From Pteria penguin (lineage: Eukaryota > Mollusca > Bivalvia > Pterioida > Pteriidae): 64,000 bases of DNA. Below, in pieces: positions 24,801 through 34,370 of this stretch. The position numbers and the translations under genes are program-made. The stretch covers positions 50,140,790 through 50,204,789 of the forward strand of contig CM068583.1 of NCBI GenBank assembly GCA_035048485.1. Reading direction: 5' to 3'. Below the pieces are notes generated by a model, which was not told the origin of the DNA, ran no database searches, and saw nothing but the letters and a program-made list of their open reading frames with translations. Numbering within the stretch: the stretch's first letter is position 1; each line of letters begins with the position of its first letter.

Positions 24801-27800
24801 ATGTTCTAGAGGGATGTGTGAAGAAGTGCTGTTATTTTTGGTTCCGTTCCGAAATCAAATTTTTGACGTTTTTTTGTACTTGGTAGTTTTAATGCAGAAA
24901 AGAGGTATTTTTTTCTTTTAGTAAACATTGATGCATTAATTTGGTTTAATTTGATCATTTTGATGGTAAGAAATACTACTGCAAAGAAAAAAATTCCAAT
25001 ATTTTATGTTTTGGATTTTTTATGAATTTTTTAAGACTTTCAAGAAAAAGGGGGGTGGGATAATTGGTGTAAACATTTCACAGTTTGAACTTTTTCTTCG
25101 GAACCACTGGCTGGAATTCAATGAAACTTGGCATGCATCAAATACTCAAGGTCCCCGACAAATGTGGTCATCTTTGTCAGGATCCATGAACAGGTGGCAC
25201 CACCACAGACAAAAGTAGGTCACAGAGGGTACCCTCCTTTGACAAACTTCTTATTCAGATCGTGTGCATACAGCGACAAACCGACTGCATAGGAATGATT
25301 TAGAGGCATATGGGAAGAAGTGTTGATATTTTTGGTTCCATTCCGAAATCAAATTTTTGACGTTTTTTTCATTTTTCTTTTGGACTTTGTTATTTTAATG
25401 CATTAAAGAGTTATTATTTTCTTTTAGTAAACATTGATGCATTCATTTGGTTTCATTTAATCATTTCTATGGTAAGGAATGCTGGTGCGAAGGAATTTTT
25501 TCAATATCTGGATTTTTGAATTTTTTATGAATTTTTTAAGACTTCCAAGAAAAGGGGGGGTGGGGGCACAATTTTTTTCATATCTTCAACTTGATCTACA
25601 GAACAACTTGAAGGATTTAGATAAAACTGGGTAGGATGCAAGTACTCATACTCCTTTTCAAAGGTTTTGTTTTTTGTGCGGATCATCCAAATAGGTTAAC
25701 AGATAATGCCACCATGTCTAAAAGTAGGTCTCACAATGGTACATATACAATGTACCACTTGGTAATTGAAATATGGAGAGTAGCGGTTCAAAATCCAGCT
25801 GTGGTCAAAATTTTCTTTTTTTTTTTACACATCTAAATAAGTTTTTAGATGTTTCTCAACACTCAACATATGAAATTAGGAATTTTACGTTTAAGACTTC
25901 CAAAAAAAAAAGGGGGGGTGTTTTGGCCATTTTTCACATTTTCAACTTTTTCTACAAAACTGTTCGAAGGATTTTAATAAATCTTGGTAGAAATAAGTCA
26001 CTTATGATCCTCTTCAAATTCTGTTGTTTTCGTCCAGACCTCTTTACAGGTGGCGCCACCATAGTCAAGAGTAGGTCACAAAAGAGTTCCCTCGTTTAAC
26101 AATATTCTTTTTCATACGGGCTGTATACAGAGACAAACAGAATGCATAGAAAATATCTAGAGGGATGAGTGATTATGTATTGTCATTTTGGTTACCTTCC
26201 AAAATCAAATTTTAGAATTTTTTTCGACATTTCTTTGGACTTGGTGATTCATTGCAGAAAAAAGTGTCATATTTCCTAGTTAATTGATAATGATGATTTC
26301 TTATGGACTATTGTGATCATAATTATGGTAAGGATTGTTACTTTGAAAGAATTTTGTCAATATCTCAATTTTTGGATTTTCTATGAATTTTTTAAGACTT
26401 CCAAATGAGGGTGTATAGGAACGATTCAATCACATTTTTTTCACTTCTGCTGTTATACCACATGAAAGATTTTAATGAAACATGGAATACATGAAGTACT
26501 AAAAGTCCTCTATCAATTTGGTAAATTTCATCCAAATTGGTTAACAGATAATGCCACCATGTCTAAAAAGCAGTTCTCACAATAGTACATATACCACTTG
26601 GTAATTGAAATATGGAGAGTAGCGGTTCAAATCCAGCTGTGGTCAAAATTTTTTTTTCATTTCTTTACACATCTAAATAAGTTTTTAGATGTTTCTCAAC
26701 ACTCAACATATGAAATTAGGCAATTTTAAGTTAGATCTGGACAATATTTGAAACAATTGTTGTTCATGACCCAGACTTGAAATCAGTCAACAAAAGGCCC
26801 CACCTAAAGAAAATGACTAACTTGTTGCCCTGAATGACTTCTTGCAGAGACAAAGGAAATGCTTAATATCAAAATCACCTGAATGGATGTGCAAAAAAGT
26901 GTTGTTTTTTATTCTAGCCTGAAATAAAATTTGACATATTTTCCACATCTGTGTTGACTTAGTCACATTAATGCAAAAATAAATGAATTCTTCCTTCATG
27001 CATGACTGATAATCTAGGTACTCAGGTGAGCGATATAGGCCCACTTGGGCCTCTTGTTTCTGTATTTGAATACTGATGTTTAAAAATTGAAATCCACCCA
27101 CTCAATGTTCAGAGATTAAAAAAACCCTGAATTTTTACTGTTTTTAAAAGAAAAAAAAAAGGTGAATCATGAAAATTTTTTAATACATTATTTAATAAGC
27201 ATTACATTGTTAATGATTTTGTTGTCTCGTTAGTTATCTCAGATAGATGACACAGTTGTAATAAAGGAAGAACCGAAAGATTATGATGAACAAGATTCAA
27301 TATATAATTCTGAATCTCACAGGGTAAGATCAGGTTTCTTCAAGTTCATATTGTAAATTTAATGTCATTTCCTTACTATTGTTACTATTTTGTAATAGTA
27401 AATTAATGAGCAGAAATTTGCAGATTAATCAATATGTTTTCTTTTATTTAAATCTATACAAATACTGTTCTTATACATGTTTTCTTTCAAATATAATTTG
27501 CCATTATTGTTTGGAATGAAAAAAATACCTCAAGTTTTCATGGACTTCAAGTTGAAAAAAATTGATGAAGATCATATGATTTTATGGCAGGAAGTAATAT
27601 AACACTAATGAAAGAATGTTATCACTTTTTACAGGAAGAAATTGTACCGAGAATGATAATGTTCAACAATGAAATTCTGAATGTACAAAATGACCTGGAA
27701 ATGAGTTCCTTGACCCTTAACTGGACAGAAGAAGATTTGAAGAAAGAAAGACAGAGAATGAAATGGAGAGAAGAAAGGAGAAAACAAAGATCACTTCAGA

Positions 27801-28507
27801 AAGAGAAAAACACACCAGAACAAGAGGAAGAACGTAAACGCCGTGAAAGGGAACGTATGAGGAATTACAGAGCAAAACTGAATCCCGATTACAAGGCAAT
27901 GATAAGAGAGAGAGATCGTGAACGGATAAAAAGACGAAGACTGGAAATGTCAGAGGATCAAAAACTACTGGTTAGACAGCGAAATGCAGCACAAAAACGA
28001 ATAAAAAGAAAATTAGCTAAACTTGGTTTAAATTCCATGATGCCAGAGCTAAACTCAGATGGGGTGCCATTGTCATTGGGTATATATGATTTACCAAATA
28101 CCTCTCTAAATTCATCATATTCAGGTATTGAGATACAAGACTCTTCAATGTCCACAACCGAGAATGATTTTTCTAATGATTCTTACGAATCCAATACTTC
28201 TGCAGTTCCAGAAAAGAATCTTCCAGCAACATCGTTTGCTGACTCTTTTACTTCACTTAATACAGCACCAAAACCATTTTCAGCAATTAAAAATGCCTCC
28301 ACACAAAAGGCTTTTACAACTGTGCATGACACTCAAGCTTCTTCCTCACAAGCTGATATTTCAATAGCATCAGAGAAGGATTGTGCCCCATATCCACGAC
28401 CACTCTTGCCTCAGGCATTGAATGCTTTACCTGTGGCTTTTCCCACATTTGTGAACTCATCCGAAATCTCAGCTTCTCCTGTAGTTGTATCAAAAGGTAG
28501 TTTGTGA
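9701..28507 (+). CDS. Gene A: predicted nuclear DNA-binding protein with N-terminal module, putative SUMO motifs and STPR-like repeats
   Basis: The spliced model joins 9701-9867, 16219-16244, 16475-16627, 16869-17041, 21509-21565, 27234-27323 and 27635-28507 (512 codons plus stop; phases agree at every junction). An optional 39-nt exon, 13807-13845, also fits. Residues about 15-52 form a module with YEQW, HLLTVHE and C..C. A basic patch (KSRRK, ARKK) and acidic linkers follow. IKEEP at 202-206 and VKLE near 112 match the psi-K-x-E sumoylation pattern. Residues 253-275, 282-304, 305-327 and 328-350 are arginine-rich 23-residue units like the STPR domain of silkworm FMBP-1. The Ser/Pro-rich C-terminus may be an activation or interaction region. 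I infer a chromatin or transcription role; no named orthologue is recognised. It shares its N-terminal module and exon phases with gene B, which converges on it. Confidence 0.72.
9932..10368. mobile_element. Foldback/MITE with ~180-bp near-perfect terminal inverted repeats
   Basis: The left arm starts taatttctattgaaacggtc and the right arm ends gaccgtttcaatagaaatta. The arms stay nearly identical in to the central 50-60 bp. The direct repeat aattatatcaactt lies at 9918-9931 and 10364-10377; because it overlaps the arm end, the exact duplication length is ambiguous (about 9-14 bp). Long inverted repeats with a 9-10 bp duplication would suit a Mutator-type MITE; this is inference. Confidence 0.65.
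10610..13806. mobile_element. Foldback element with ~310-bp arms, interrupted by a nested insertion
   Basis: The right arm (about 13540-13806) is the reverse complement of 12993-13170 followed, moving outward, by 10610-10734. Shared blocks include ttaaggaatgttgca, caggtgtaaagca, gtagcttgtagtgctaacag, cattaaggatgtgtttttta and aaaatggc. The left arm is split by the element 10742-12985. The loop is about 370 bp. No transposase was found. The outer right end coincides with the start of the optional gene A exon at 13807. Confidence 0.6.
10742..12985. mobile_element. 2.2-kb hAT-like non-autonomous transposon with 7-bp target duplication
   Basis: The terminal inverted repeats begin CAGAGACATATATACACAG and end with the matching complement (...tatatatgtctctg); they extend imperfectly about 35 bp. 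TCAGTAT flanks both ends exactly (10735-10741 and 12986-12992). The CAGnG start is hAT-like, though hAT normally duplicates 8 bp. The interior has no recognisable transposase; the open frames at 11222-11513 and 11662-11934 are short and unassigned. Confidence 0.65.
13807..13845 (+). CDS. Optional gene A exon at the edge of a foldback element
   Basis: It fits phase 2 on both sides and reads SLGTSAKERRTGK before donor aaaaag|gtaaat. The acceptor would be the less usual tttttagag. The stronger upstream tttttag does not keep the frame. The acceptor lies in the arm of the foldback element, so this may be an exonised end or a false call. Gene A is also in frame without it. Confidence 0.3.
15425..15561. 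mobile_element. Possible pogo/Tigger-like MITE remnant
   Basis: The stretch ccggataatcagagcccggattaacagagcatcactg|ta reads on the minus strand as CAGTGATGCTCTGTTAATCC, the style of Tigger-type termini at a TA target. The left end is unclear. Confidence 0.3.
15685..15755 (-). mobile_element. Degenerate SINE body fragment
   Basis: Matches parts of the SINE body (aatgagggatctttgaagtg and gacacaggaccttggttta, compared with cagtgagggatctttaacgtg and gacacggggcctcggttttta at 4943-5010). The tRNA-like head is not preserved. Confidence 0.45.
16219..16244 (+). CDS. Gene A micro-exon (26 nt)
   Basis: Flanked by a strong acceptor (ttccttttgcag) and donor (aaag|gtatgt). It has one leading base that completes the split codon of exon 1, eight codons EKSNETIK, and one trailing base completed by the next exon. 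Gene B exon 2 has the same phase pattern. Confidence 0.6.
16475..16627 (+). CDS. Gene A exon with basic nuclear-localisation-like patch
   Basis: Reads HQKPETVRTKSRRKPLVVMA then RKKIDEAPYSEDLDGTEYG and FSVKLEG, between acceptor cattag and donor gaag|gtatgtg (phase 1). The SRRK and ARKK clusters could act as a bipartite nuclear signal, and VKLE fits the sumoylation consensus. Confidence 0.7.
16869..17041 (+). CDS. Gene A acidic/proline-rich linker exon
   Basis: Starts in phase 1 after aatttaag and reads APDYVDEEESEGVIPPVSND, then VRPVTPPRLHAGTEQ, with donor cag|gtaact in phase 0. No fold is recognised. A clear counterpart was not seen in gene B. Confidence 0.65.
17150..18820. repeat. ~145-bp tandem repeat with aaggtcaaggtcacag blocks
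   Basis: About eleven degenerate units share gggagattatattttacaca, ttgttgtccatgacccaagg, tgtgtcatgaccttgaacca and aaggtcaaggtcacagtgca. One near-perfect local duplication repeats the 104-bp phase at about 17562-17665 and 17666-17770. It lies in a gene A intron. Open frames here are by-products of the repeat. Confidence 0.75.
19075..19680. repeat. ~150-bp tandem repeat (four units)
   Basis: Units share gtaaatggtttctgggctct, gtgttatccttttcacctag, agtcaagataccatacatac and actccccatgg...gatgaggatgatccctat. It starts with a tctgtctgtctg run. Confidence 0.65.
20575..21110. repeat. ~145-bp tandem repeat (four units)
   Basis: Units share actcaagtacctttcattat, aaaccaaattgggtatatgc, ttacttt...gaggatgaaccc and gtcaaaggtcaaggtcacag. 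It resembles the neighbouring tandem repeats in style, not in sequence. Confidence 0.6.
21509..21565 (+). CDS. Gene A short exon (19 codons)
   Basis: Phase 0 at both ends, between aatttcag and donor cca|gtaagt. Reads CIQKEDNIKKASLSHETEP. It parallels gene B exon 44381-44440, which also opens with a Cys segment, has NIK and ends in a Glu-Pro before a gtaag donor. Confidence 0.65.
22075..24310. repeat. 51-bp minisatellite, about 41 copies, with a 689-codon open frame on the minus strand
   Basis: The unit on the plus strand is tctataagtacagacacatc + cctttctattagaattatat + taaggtctaca (51 bp = 17 codons). Variant units differ at one cluster: gacacatcc, gtcacttgcc or gccacttgcc. The minus frame repeats VLIDVDLNIILIER followed by DVS, QVT or QVA, from 24144 to TAA at 22077-22075. 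It lacks an ATG at the array start (the frame opens at GTG). A one-base loss near 24148-24152 (ccttct for cctttct) shifts the outermost copies out of frame. It lies inside a gene A intron. I regard it as a satellite with fortuitous coding potential, not a proven gene. Confidence 0.8.
24513..27056 (+). mobile_element. Helentron-like (HINE-type) repeat, copy 1
   Basis: Begins AGCTCACCTGAGCC with a short palindrome, and ends CTCAGGTGAGCG...GGCCCACTTGGGCCTCTTG. The subterminal inverted repeat (GCTCACCTGAG / CTCAGGTGAGC), the 3' hairpin GGCCCA..TGGGCC and T-rich flanks fit Helentron-associated elements. Inside are 4-5 degenerate units of about 500 bp with caggtggcgccaccacag, agtaggtcacagagggtacc and catacagagacaaaccga. 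A near-identical copy lies at 29349-31912. Confidence 0.65.
27234..27323 (+). CDS. Gene A putative SUMO-motif exon (30 codons)
   Basis: Phase 0, between tcgttag and donor agg|gtaaga. Reads LSQIDDTVVIKEEPKDYDEQ then DSIYNSESHR. IKEEP-K-D is a classic psi-K-x-E-P acceptor context. Gene B has an exon of the same length and phase with IKQEPEDSD. Confidence 0.72.
27635..28507 (+). CDS. Gene A last exon: STPR-like arginine-rich repeats and Ser/Pro tail
   Basis: Starts phase 0 after ctttttacag with EEIVPRMIMFNNEIL. Four 23-residue units follow: TEEDLKKERQRMKW..., TPEQEEERKRRERERMR..., NPDYKAMIRERDRERIK... and SEDQKLLVRQRNAAQKR.... This is the periodicity and Arg/Glu pattern of STPR domains, which bind DNA as tandem helices in insect FMBP-1. 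The remainder is Ser/Thr/Pro-rich. The frame ends at TGA 28505-28507, but a usable donor (aaaag|gtagtt, 28497) two codons earlier means a further exon cannot be excluded. AATAAA at 28539-28544 supports an end here. Confidence 0.72.
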   Translation, partial: EEIVPRMIMFNNEILNVQNDLEMSSLTLNWTEEDLKKERQRMKWREERRKQRSLQKEKNTPEQEEERKRRERERMRNYRAKLNPDYKAMIRERDRERIKRRRLEMSEDQKLLVRQRNAAQKRIKRKLAKLGLNSMMPELNSDGVPLSLGIYDLPNTSLNSSYSGIEIQDSSMSTTENDFSNDSYESNTSAVPEKNLPATSFADSFTSLNTAPKPFSAIKNASTQKAFTTVHDTQASSSQADISIASEKDCAPYPRPLLPQALNALPVAFPTFVNSSEISASPVVVSKGSL

Positions 28508-28538
28508 TTTGTGTATTTGTAATTGTATTAAGGCCAAA

Positions 28539-28544
28539 AATAAA
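28539..28544 (+). terminator. Candidate polyadenylation signal of gene A
   Basis: AATAAA about 30 nt after the TGA. A 3' UTR this short would be unusual, so a longer UTR is also possible. Confidence 0.35.
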
Positions 28545-28612
28545 AATACCAGTGTTTACACTAACAAAATGAAAAAAATATGGGGTGGGTTAGAAGGCTT
28601 TTCCTTTTTTTG

Positions 28613-29342
28613 TACGCCGTCATTATGTTATGGCATTGTATGTCTGTCTGTCCACCTCACTATCTGAGGTCATGTTTTCCAGACTTTTTCCTGCAGTCTT
28701 TCAAAGTATTGGATTGAAACTTGGTATATAACTTTATATCAATGAGGTAGGTACCAGTTTGCATTTTGGTATGATTGACTTGGTATTGCCAGAGTTATGA
28801 CCCTTGAAAATTTCAAGGATTTTATCATGTTTATGTGCAAGTTTGTTTTGTTTGTTTATTTATGATTTATTCTGTTACGTCACTGAAGAAGAATAGAATT
28901 CTAAGAATGCTTAAATAGTGTAGAGGAAGATTCTTTTGATTATTCAGTGGTTACGGAGTTATGGCACTTGGGTTTTATTTCATTGATAAGATAATGGCAA
29001 TTTCTATGGGATAACATAACTTGAGAAAATTTCAGTGGTTTTTCATGAAACTCATAGAGAATGCTCAAATAGTGCAGAAGAAGAGCCCTTTTGATTCTGA
29101 AAAAAAAAATGCTTAGCCATTACAGAATTATGGACTTTGATTTTTATTTTCTTTTTTTCAATTTTCACATATTTTTTCTTCTGTATCATTTGATTTTCTC
29201 CATGAAATGAAAAAAGGTAGCCAATTCATGTCATCTCCAGATCCTCATTAATAGGCAAGGGGAGGGAATGTTTCCATACCTTATAATTTCTCGATTTAAA
29301 CTAAGCTATGGGCGTATTATGCCAAGCTAGGTGTTGTTCTTG
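28613..29342 (+). mobile_element. Helentron-like repeat of the tacgcc...ctcttg family, short copy
   Basis: Begins tacgccgtcattatgttatg with tctgtctgtcc, and ends ctatgggcgtattatgccaa then gctaggtgttgttcttg. The same ends occur at 34371-36267 and, reversed, at 5874-8026. It abuts the next element at 29349, separated only by gttttt. Confidence 0.55.
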
Positions 29343-29348
29343 GTTTTT

Positions 29349-31912
29349 AGCTCACCTGAGCCAAAGGCTCAAGTGAGCTATTGTGATCAATCACCGTCCG
29401 TCGTCCGTCGTCCGTCCGTCATCCGTCGTTAACTTTTCACATTTTCGACTTCTTCTCCAGAACCACTGAACAGAATTTGATGAAACTTGATAAGCATGTA
29501 GTACTCATGGTCCCCTACAAGTGTTGTTGTTTTTCGTCCGGATTCATCAACAGGTGGCGCCACCACAGGCAAAAGTAGGTCAAAGAGGGTACCCTCCTTT
29601 GACAAACTTCTTCTTCTGACCGGGGGCATACAGAGACAAACCGAATGCATACGAATGATCTAGAGGGATGTGTGAAGAAGTGTTGTTATTTTTGGTTCCG
29701 TTCCGAAATCAAATTTTTGACTTTTTTTGACGTTTTTTTTTGTACTTGGTAGTTTTAATGCAGAAAAGAGGTATTTTTTTCTTTTAGTAAACATTGATGC
29801 ATTAATTTGGTTTAATTTGATCATTTTGATGGTAAGAAATACTACTGCGAAGAAAATTTTTCAATATTTTATGTTTTGGATTTTTTATGAATTTTTTAAG
29901 ACTTTAAAGAAAAAGGGGGGTGGGATAATTGGTGTAAACATTTCACAGTTTGAACTTTTTCTTTGGAACCACTTGCTGGAATTCAATGAAACTTGGCATG
30001 CATCAAATACTCAAGGTCCCCGACAAATGTGGTCATTTTTGTCAGGATCCATGAACAGGTGGCACCACCACAGACAAAAGTAGGTCACAGAGGGTACCCT
30101 CCTTTGACAAACTTCTTATTCAGATCGGGTGCATACAGCGACAAACCGACTGCATAGGAATGATTTAGAGGCATATGGGAAGAAGTGTTGATATTTTTGG
30201 TTCCATTCCGAAATCAAATTTTTGACGTTTTTTCATTTTTATTTTGGACTTTGTTATTTTAATGCATTAAAGAGTTATTATTTTCTTTTAGTAAACATTG
30301 ATGCATTCATTTGGTTTCATTTAATCATTTCTATGGTAAGGAATGCTGGTGCGAAGGAATTTTTTTCAATATCTCGATTTTTGAATTTTTTATGAATTTT
30401 TTAAGACTTCCAAGAAAAGGGGGGGGGGGGGACAATTTTTCATATCTTCAACTTGATCTACAGAACAACTTGAAGGATTGTGATAAAACTGGGTAGGATG
30501 CAAGTACTCATAGTCCTTTTCAAAGGTTTTGTTTTTTTGTGCGGATCATCCAAATTGGTTAACAGATAATGCCACCATGTCTAAAAGTAGGTCTCACAAT
30601 GGTACATATACCACTTGGTAATTGAAATATGGAGAGTAGCGGTTCAAATCCAGCTGTGGTCAAAAAAAATTTTTTTTTTTTTTTACACATCTAAATAAGT
30701 TTTTAGATGTTTCTCAACACTCAACATATGAAATTAGGAATTTTACGTTTAAGACTTCCAAAAACAAAAGGGGGGGGTGTTTTGGCCATTTTTCACATTT
30801 TCAACTTTTTCTACAAAACTGTTTGAAGGATTTTAATAAATCTTGGTAGAAATAAGTCACTTATGATCCTCTTCAAATTCTGTTGTTTTCGTCCAGACCT
30901 CTTTACAGGTGGCGCCACCATAGTCAAGAGTAGGTCACAAAAGAGTTCCCTCGTGTAACAATATTCTTTTTCATACGGGCTGTATACAGAGACAAACAGA
31001 ATGCATAGAAATGATCTATAGGGGTGAGTGAAGATGTATTGTCATTTTGGTTCCCTTCCAAAATATAATTATAGAATTTTTTTCGACATTTCTTTGGACT
31101 TGGTGATTCAATGCAGAAAAAAGTGTCATATTTCCTAGTTAATTGATAATGATGATTTCTTATGGACTATTGTGATCATAATTATGGTAAGGATTGTTAC
31201 TTTGAAAGAATTTTGTCAATATCTCAATTTTTGGATTTTCTATGAATTTTTTAAGACTTCCAAATGAGGGTGAATAGGAACAATTCAATCACATTTTTCA
31301 CTTCTGCTGTTATACCACATGAAAGATTTTAATGAAACATGGAATACATGAAGTACTAAAAGTCCTCTATCAATTTGGTAAATTTTATCCAAATTGGTTA
31401 ACAGATAATGCCACCATGTCTAAAAAGCAGTTCTCACAATAGTACATATACCACTTGGTAATTGAAATATGGAGAGTAGCGGTTCAAATCCAGCTGTGGT
31501 CAAAATTTTTTTTTCATTTCTTTACACATCTAAATAAGTTTTCAGATGTTTCTCAACACTCAACATATGAAATTAGGCAATTTTAAGTTAGATCTGGACA
31601 ATATTTGAAACAATTGTTGTTCATGACCCAGACTTGAAATCAGTCAACAAAAGGCCCCACCTAAAGAAAATGACTAACTTGTTGCCCTGAATGACTTCTT
31701 GCAGAGACAAAGGAAATGCTTAATATCAAAATAACCTGAATGGATGTGCAAAAAAGTGTTGTTTTTTATTCTAGCCTGAAATAAAATTTGACATATTTTC
31801 AACATCTGTGTTGACTTAGTCACATTAATGCTAAAATAAATGAATTCTCCTTCATGCATGACTGATAATCTAGGTACTCAGGTGAGCGATATAGGCCCAC
31901 TTGGGCCTCTTG
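29349..31912 (+). mobile_element. Helentron-like (HINE-type) repeat, copy 2
   Basis: Collinear over its full length with 24513-27056 and very similar, with scattered substitutions and small homopolymer indels. It has the same subterminal inverted repeat and 3' hairpin. The open frames in both copies are by-products of the repeat. Confidence 0.65.
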
Positions 31913-33540
31913 TTTTTTTTGTAATTTGGTCATTCATTAATATCATATATGATTTCAAAATACCCAACAGGTTCATACTTTTGTATAAGAAAAGGATTTA
32001 ACTAATTCTTGCTCTATAAAATGTAAACCTTATTTACCTACGTGTTTTTTGTTCAGAAAAGCCTGATACATGCAAATTCCAGATAAGTGAAACGTGAAAA
32101 TGTTTAGAAAACATATTGGGTCAATGGTAAAAATAAAGGGTCCGTCAAGTTAGCAATTACACAGCTATTTTTTGTTTTGGCTTAATATATATAAAAAATT
32201 TACTGAAAGTTTGTCAAATTAAAGTTTGATGAAGAAGATATGGCGCATAAATAAGGGATATTATTAGGATTGTGAACACAGGATTATTTTCCTGCTTCTT
32301 GATTCTGACAGAATATGAAACTAGCAATTATTTGGCTCTAATTCAACTAAATTGAAAATTTCCCAATTGTACATATTGGTGTTACTTGTAATCACAGTTT
32401 GACACTTTTCTTCTCCAGGAAAGGTGCACAGATATGTAAATAACTTAACATCATCATAAAGGTTGTAAAGACGTTTTTCCACTTCTGAAATATATTTATT
32501 TATAATCTTTCTAAAATCTCACTGTACAGGAATAATTTCACGAACAGATCTTATATTGATGATTATGATATACTTTTTGTAGGTATTTATGAATCATGAT
32601 CCATATCTAGTTGTCTCTAACACCACTTATGGATACTACATGCAAATGGTGGCATAAACTTGATGATAAAGGCTCCTCTATAGTATTGTAAGCTCTTGCC
32701 CAATTCCATCTGGGTACATTTATTTAGTCAAAATTCATTATTGAAAACAATATTTCAAGGAATAAATGGTGTGGTTCCCTGTGCTGATTTTCTTAAATGA
32801 TCACTATATGTATATGAAGATTATTGCAAACTGTTAAATTTTTCAAATAACTGGGATCAGTCTTTATGGCATATGCAGTTTTATACACATTTGTAGAAGT
32901 CTTTCTTGTTTTAGTTCATCAGAATGAATGTTGAGAGAGTTAATGAGATGACCTTTGTATGACATCCACCGGGTTTAAGTTTTCCTTTTAACTCATTGGT
33001 GAGCTTTTTCACTATCTTAACATGTTAATATGACCCAAAGACTGAGAGCGTATCATGCTATAAAACCTTTAGTTTTTGCATGTATGCTTGAATAGTGAAG
33101 CTGTTTCAACCGAGTATAACATCTTAATAGTCAGTGGTCAGTACTTCATCCAAATTAAATCTCTGATTAAGTTTTAATTCACAATAAGGATGTTTGATGT
33201 ATGTCGATGATATGGAAACATTTCCTGCACCTAGTTTCCCTTAGCTTGAGTAAATTTGAATTTTGAATTAAGTGTACAGAGTGTTTTTATTATTGCTCCA
33301 TGTATAAACCATCATTGTATCTAGTCAAATGAAAATAGAAATCATCAAATACCCTTAAAATTTGAAATTGTTCATGTACCAGTATATTTTTTTTATTTGT
33401 ATATTTCACATATAATACAACAGGTTTAGATTTTAGTTTTATGTACATGTTATCGAAATTCTTTGTGAAAGTCTGTTATATGTGATGTCATTGTACTTAG
33501 TAAAGAATATATTAGACTTAATTTTATTTGTCTTCTTTTT
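31913..33540. other. No gene seen between the two tails
   Basis: AT-rich sequence with no splice-flanked open frames. If gene A continues beyond 28497, a terminal exon might hide here; none is convincing. Confidence 0.4.
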
Positions 33541-34370
33541 AGCTCACAAGAGTCAGAAGCGCAAGTGAACTAAAAGTCTTTGTGATCAGTCCAATGTTAG
33601 TTAACTTTTCAGATTTTGAACTTCTTCTAAAAAAAATCAATTTATTAAAACTTGGTAAAGGTGAAACATTCACAGATTCCTTTAACAAGGTAATCAGCCT
33701 AATTATATCCTTGCAGACTAAGTTTGAAAGGTATATAGGAATCACCCTCTCTGTCTGACCACCTGTACGTCTGGTTAAGAAGTTCTGAAAACAGATTTCT
33801 CTTACAGTATAATCGATAGGGCTTTCATATTTCACACACACATTCACCATAATAAGTACATGTAGTACATTTTGATACCAAGACATTTGACCTAGTGACC
33901 TCGACCTTGAGACTTGTAATAATATTTTTGTTAAGAAGCTCTGTAATCAGATTTCTCTTACAGTTTAAGATAGGGTTTTCATATTTCATACACACATTTA
34001 CTATAACAAGTATTACATTTTGATACTAAGAAATTTGACCTAGTGACCTTGATTTTGAACTTTGGCCTTGTAATACTTTGAATAAGAAGTTCTGTAAGCA
34101 ATTTTCTCTTACAGTATAAACAATAGGGCTTTCATAACTCACTCACACATTCACCATAAGTACTGCATTTTAATGTCATAATGTTTGACCTAGTGACCTT
34201 AAACTTCAATCTTGTATCAATAATTTGGTTAATAAGTTTCGTAAGGAGATTTCTCTTACAGTATAAGGGATTGTGCATTCATATCTCGCCATAATAAGTC
34301 CTACATTTTGATACCAAGTCATTTGACCTAGTGACCTTTAGCTGGAACTTTGACCTTGTAATAATTCTTA
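33541..34370 (+). mobile_element. Diverged relative of the agctcacc repeat, 5' part, with ~150-bp tandem units
   Basis: Starts ttagctcacaagagtcagaa, a diverged form of ttagctcacctgagcc. Four to five units share gaagttctgtaagcagattt, ctcttacagtataa...ggg, ctttcatatttcacacacac, cattttgataccaag and tttgacctagtgaccttga. It is interrupted at 34370 and resumes at 36268. A reverse copy lies at about 43380-43790. Confidence 0.5.

Noticed and set aside
25006..30083. Repeated MFWIFYEFFKTFKKKGGG frames
   Set aside because: They lie in the two Helentron-like copies and include homopolymer G runs; no splice or family evidence.
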